A stretch of 64,000 nt of DNA, from assembly GCF_000613245.1 (NCBI RefSeq), contig NZ_HG964936.1, positions 1,277,662 through 1,341,661 on the forward strand, read 5' to 3'. The position numbers were made by a program, and so were the translations under genes. The notes under the pieces were generated by a model. It did no database searches. It was given only the letters and a program-made list of their open reading frames with translations, and had not been told where the DNA came from. This document shows positions 61,500 to 64,000 of this stretch, piece by piece; the first letter of the stretch is position 1, and each line of letters opens with the position of its first letter. The stretch comes from Mycobacterium asiaticum DSM 44297 (GTDB taxonomy: Bacteria > Actinomycetota > Actinomycetes > Mycobacteriales > Mycobacteriaceae).

Positions 61500-64000
61500 A
61501 TGTCGTCCTTCGTGATCGTTTCGCCGGACGCGGTGGCGGCAGCCGCCCAGGATCTGACCGGCTTGGGGTCGGCGCTGCGGGCCGCAAACGCAGCCGCGGC
61601 GGAACCGACGACGTCGCTGCTTGCAGCGGCACAGGACGAGGTGTCGGCGGCGATCGCCGCATTTCTGGCTAACTATGGCCAGGAATATCAGGCGCTGAGC
61701 ACGCAGGCGGCGCTGTTTCAAGCCGATGTGGTCCGTGCGTTGAACCAGGCCGCCGCCAGCTATGCCGCGATTGAGGCGGCCAACGCTCCGCTGTTACAGC
61801 AGGTGCAGCAATCGTTCCTAGGGGCCATCAACGGCCCTACCACTGCGTTCTTGGGGCGCCCGCTGATCGGTGACGGCGCCAACGGCGCGCCGGAAACCGG
61901 CGCGGCCGGAGGTGCCGGCGGGATCCTGTGGGGCAACGGCGGCAACGGTGGGTCCGGCGGTGTTGGGCAAGCCGGTGGCGCCGGTGGCGACGCTGGGTTC
62001 TTCGGTAATGGCGGCTTGGGTGGGGCCGGCGGGGCAGGCGCGCCCGGTGCCGCGGGCGGGGCCGGTGGACAGGGTGGTGCCGGCGGGATCTTGGGCGGTT
62101 TCGGCGGGGCCGGTGGTGTTGGCGGACTCGGCGGTACCGGCACTGCCACCCTGGCCGCTGGCGCCGGTGGGGCGGTGGGGCCGGGGGGCTGAGCAGAGCG
62201 CCAGCGTTGTACACCGGTGGCGCTGGTGGGGCGGGGGGCGACGGTGGGACAGGTGTTGCCGGCGCTTCGCTTGGCGTTGGCATGGCTGGCGGCAACGGCG
62301 GAGCTGGCGGGGCCGGCGGGGCCGGCGGCGGCAGCATCGGCCTATTTGGTGGCGGCGGCGCCGGCGGCGTGGGTGGTGCCGGCGGGGGCGGCGGTCTCGG
62401 AGCCGACGGTAGTACCGGGCCAAACTCGTTGACCACTGGCGGTGTCGGCGGTGATGGCGGCCGGGGCGGCGACGCGGGAGCCGGGGGTGCCGGTGGGTCC
62501 GGTGGAACATTCGGGGTGGCGGGCGCGTCCGGCGCTGCAGGTATTGGTGGCGACGGCGGTGACGGCGGGCAGGGCGGCGCGGGCTTCAACGCGTCCACGG
62601 TGGCGGGTGCATCCGGTGGCCAGGGCGGCACCGGCGGTGGCGGCGGCGCGGGTGGCACCGGAAGCACCAACGGCAACGGCGGCCGGGGCGGTCAGGGCGG
62701 CCAGGGTGGCGATGGGTTTGACGCGACGGGTCTGACCACCGGGGTCGACGGGGGTAATGGCGGCGGCGGCGGCAACGGTGGTGCTGGCGGGGCGGCGGGC
62801 AGCGGCGGTACCGGCGGCCTGGACGGTAATGGTGGGGCCGCGGGTGCGGGTGGCGCCGGTGGTGGCGGTGCGAACAATGCGGCGGCCGGTGGCGCCGGCG
62901 GTGATGGCGGCGATGGCGGTGGTGGGGGTACCGGCGGCGATGGCGGTGGTACGAGTGGCGTCAAGGGCGCCGATGGTGCCGGCGGTCATGCCGGTGACGG
63001 CGGCAACGGGGCGATCGGAGTGGCCGGCACCGCGACCGCTGACGGTGGTCAGGGTGGTCAGGGCGGTGCCGGTGGCACCGGTGGCGATGCCGGCGGTGCC
63101 GGTGTGGCGGCCGGAAACGGCGGCCGAGGCGGCCACGGCGGTACCGGTGGTGCCGGCTTCGACCAGCCCGTGACCGGAGGCGGGGTCTCTCTGGACGGCG
63201 GAGACGGCGGCAAGGGCGGCACCGGCGGAATGGGTGGGGCGGCCGGTAACGGTGGCACCGGCGGACTGGACGGCCGGGGCGGCGATGCCGGTGCCGGTGG
63301 TGTCGGTGGTCGCGGAGCCGAGGGTTACCACGGCTACCCCGATGAGGGGGGTCCCGTAACGGGCGGCAACGGCGGCAACGGTGGCACCGGCGGTGACGGC
63401 GGCACCGGCGGTGTGGGTGGCGGACTGACCGGCGCCAGGGGAGCCGATGGCGCCGGCGGCAACGGCGGTGAGGGCGGCAAGGGCGGTGCCGGTGTCGACG
63501 GCTTCCTCAGCGACGGGGCTGGTGACGGCGGCCAGGGTGGCATGGGCGGTACCGGCGGAAAGGCCGGCGGCGACCTGGTGGCCGCGGGCGATGGTGGCAA
63601 GGGCGGTGCGGGTGGTAAGGGCGGCGCCGGGTCTGACTGGTCATGGACCGACTTCGGACGCAACGGCGGTGACGGCGGTGACGGCGGTAACGGTGGCACC
63701 GGTGGGGCGCCCGGCACGGGTGGCCTCGGCGGCGCCTACGGCGACGGTGGCGACGGCGGGGCCGGCGGCGCGGGTGGTGGCGGCGCGTCTGGCCTCAATC
63801 CTTGGTATCCCGCGGAACAGCATGGCGGTTCCGGTGGCAGCGGCGGTGACGGTGGCGATGGCGGCGCCGTTCTGGGTGCCGGCGGCAAGGCCGGCACCGG
63901 CGGCGCCGGCGGGGCCGGCGCTAACGGCGGCAACGGCGGCACATATGCCGACGTATCCGGCGTCGGCGGCAACGGCGCCACGGCGGGAACGGCGGCACGG
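61500..64000 (+). CDS. PE_PGRS family protein, frameshifted and 3' partial
   Basis: The N-terminal PE domain (about 95 residues: [18 protein letters not shown] to [10 protein letters not shown]) has the Pro-Glu-like helical pair replaced by SPD. A linker with [11 protein letters not shown] follows, then Gly-rich PGRS repeats (GGAGG, GGNGG). The first frame stops at 62190-62192. An extra G in the GGGG run at 62169-62172 leads into a second uninterrupted PGRS frame from 62213 to about 63970. PE_PGRS proteins are secreted or surface-exposed through ESX-5. The gene continues beyond the window; another shift may occur near 63974. Confidence 0.85.

Noticed and set aside
61760..63981. Several proline-rich reverse frames over the PE_PGRS region
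   Set aside because: They are antisense translations of the glycine codons GGC/GGT and simply mirror the repeat.
61900..64000. Regular repeats considered as a CRISPR array
   Set aside because: Period and sequence follow GGxGGx codons, no spacers are unique and of equal length, and cas genes are absent.

Overview
The window is high-GC mycobacterial DNA. It contains a PE_PGRS gene, a homologue of the mycobacterial SMR pump Mmr, an MspA-family porin, a LipL-like serine esterase and SDR enzymes of the type linked to mycofactocin. PE_PGRS genes point to a slow-growing Mycobacterium outside the M. tuberculosis complex; the species cannot be fixed from the sequence alone.

Positions 1-37 kb are one dense catabolic island. 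It holds 2 cytochrome P450s, 4 acyl-CoA dehydrogenases (two as a coupled pair), 6 crotonases, 6 SDRs, 2 acyl-CoA synthetases, a MaoC double-hotdog hydratase, an aldehyde dehydrogenase, a luciferase-family monooxygenase, an amidohydrolase, an SMP-30 lactonase, three SnoaL/NTF2-fold proteins, two 'thiolase-like + DUF35' pairs resembling steroid side-chain aldolases, a fused alpha/beta 2-oxoacid dehydrogenase E1 with a free-standing lipoyl domain, a DUF427-thioesterase fusion and three TetR regulators. Most genes touch or overlap by 1-4 bases. The logic is hydroxylation, oxidation to an acid, CoA activation, beta-oxidation-like rounds and retro-aldol cleavage of a branched or cyclic lipid (steroid- or terpenoid-like). 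The substrate is unknown and no transporter is present.

Positions 37-46 kb hold a small membrane protein, a secreted GH6 glycosidase and an oxygenase locus. That locus comprises a TetR gene, a PF10118 protein with a diiron-like motif set, a Baeyer-Villiger-type flavoprotein, remnants of two alpha/beta-hydrolase genes, a Rieske oxygenase, a second TetR and a third P450. The flavoprotein and Rieske genes have matching inverted repeats (ACCATAC-N14-GTATGGT) in their promoters.

Positions 46-61 kb are ordinary chromosome: alpha/beta hydrolases, an E. coli-type glycogen phosphorylase, a HelD/HelR-like helicase, an MFS pump, a proline-rich CD225-like protein, mmr, an HD-domain protein, DoxX, an SDR, a small secreted protein, an MspA porin, a LipL-like esterase and PPK2. 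From 61.5 kb to the end runs a PE_PGRS gene that leaves the window.

Five genes are broken by what looks like one missing base in a short homopolymer (about 17242, 30665, 51653, 52770 and 62170). Both halves are intact in every case, so sequencing or assembly error is more likely than real decay. No RNA gene, CRISPR array, insertion sequence or attachment site was seen, and no gene-free stretch exceeds 300 bases.
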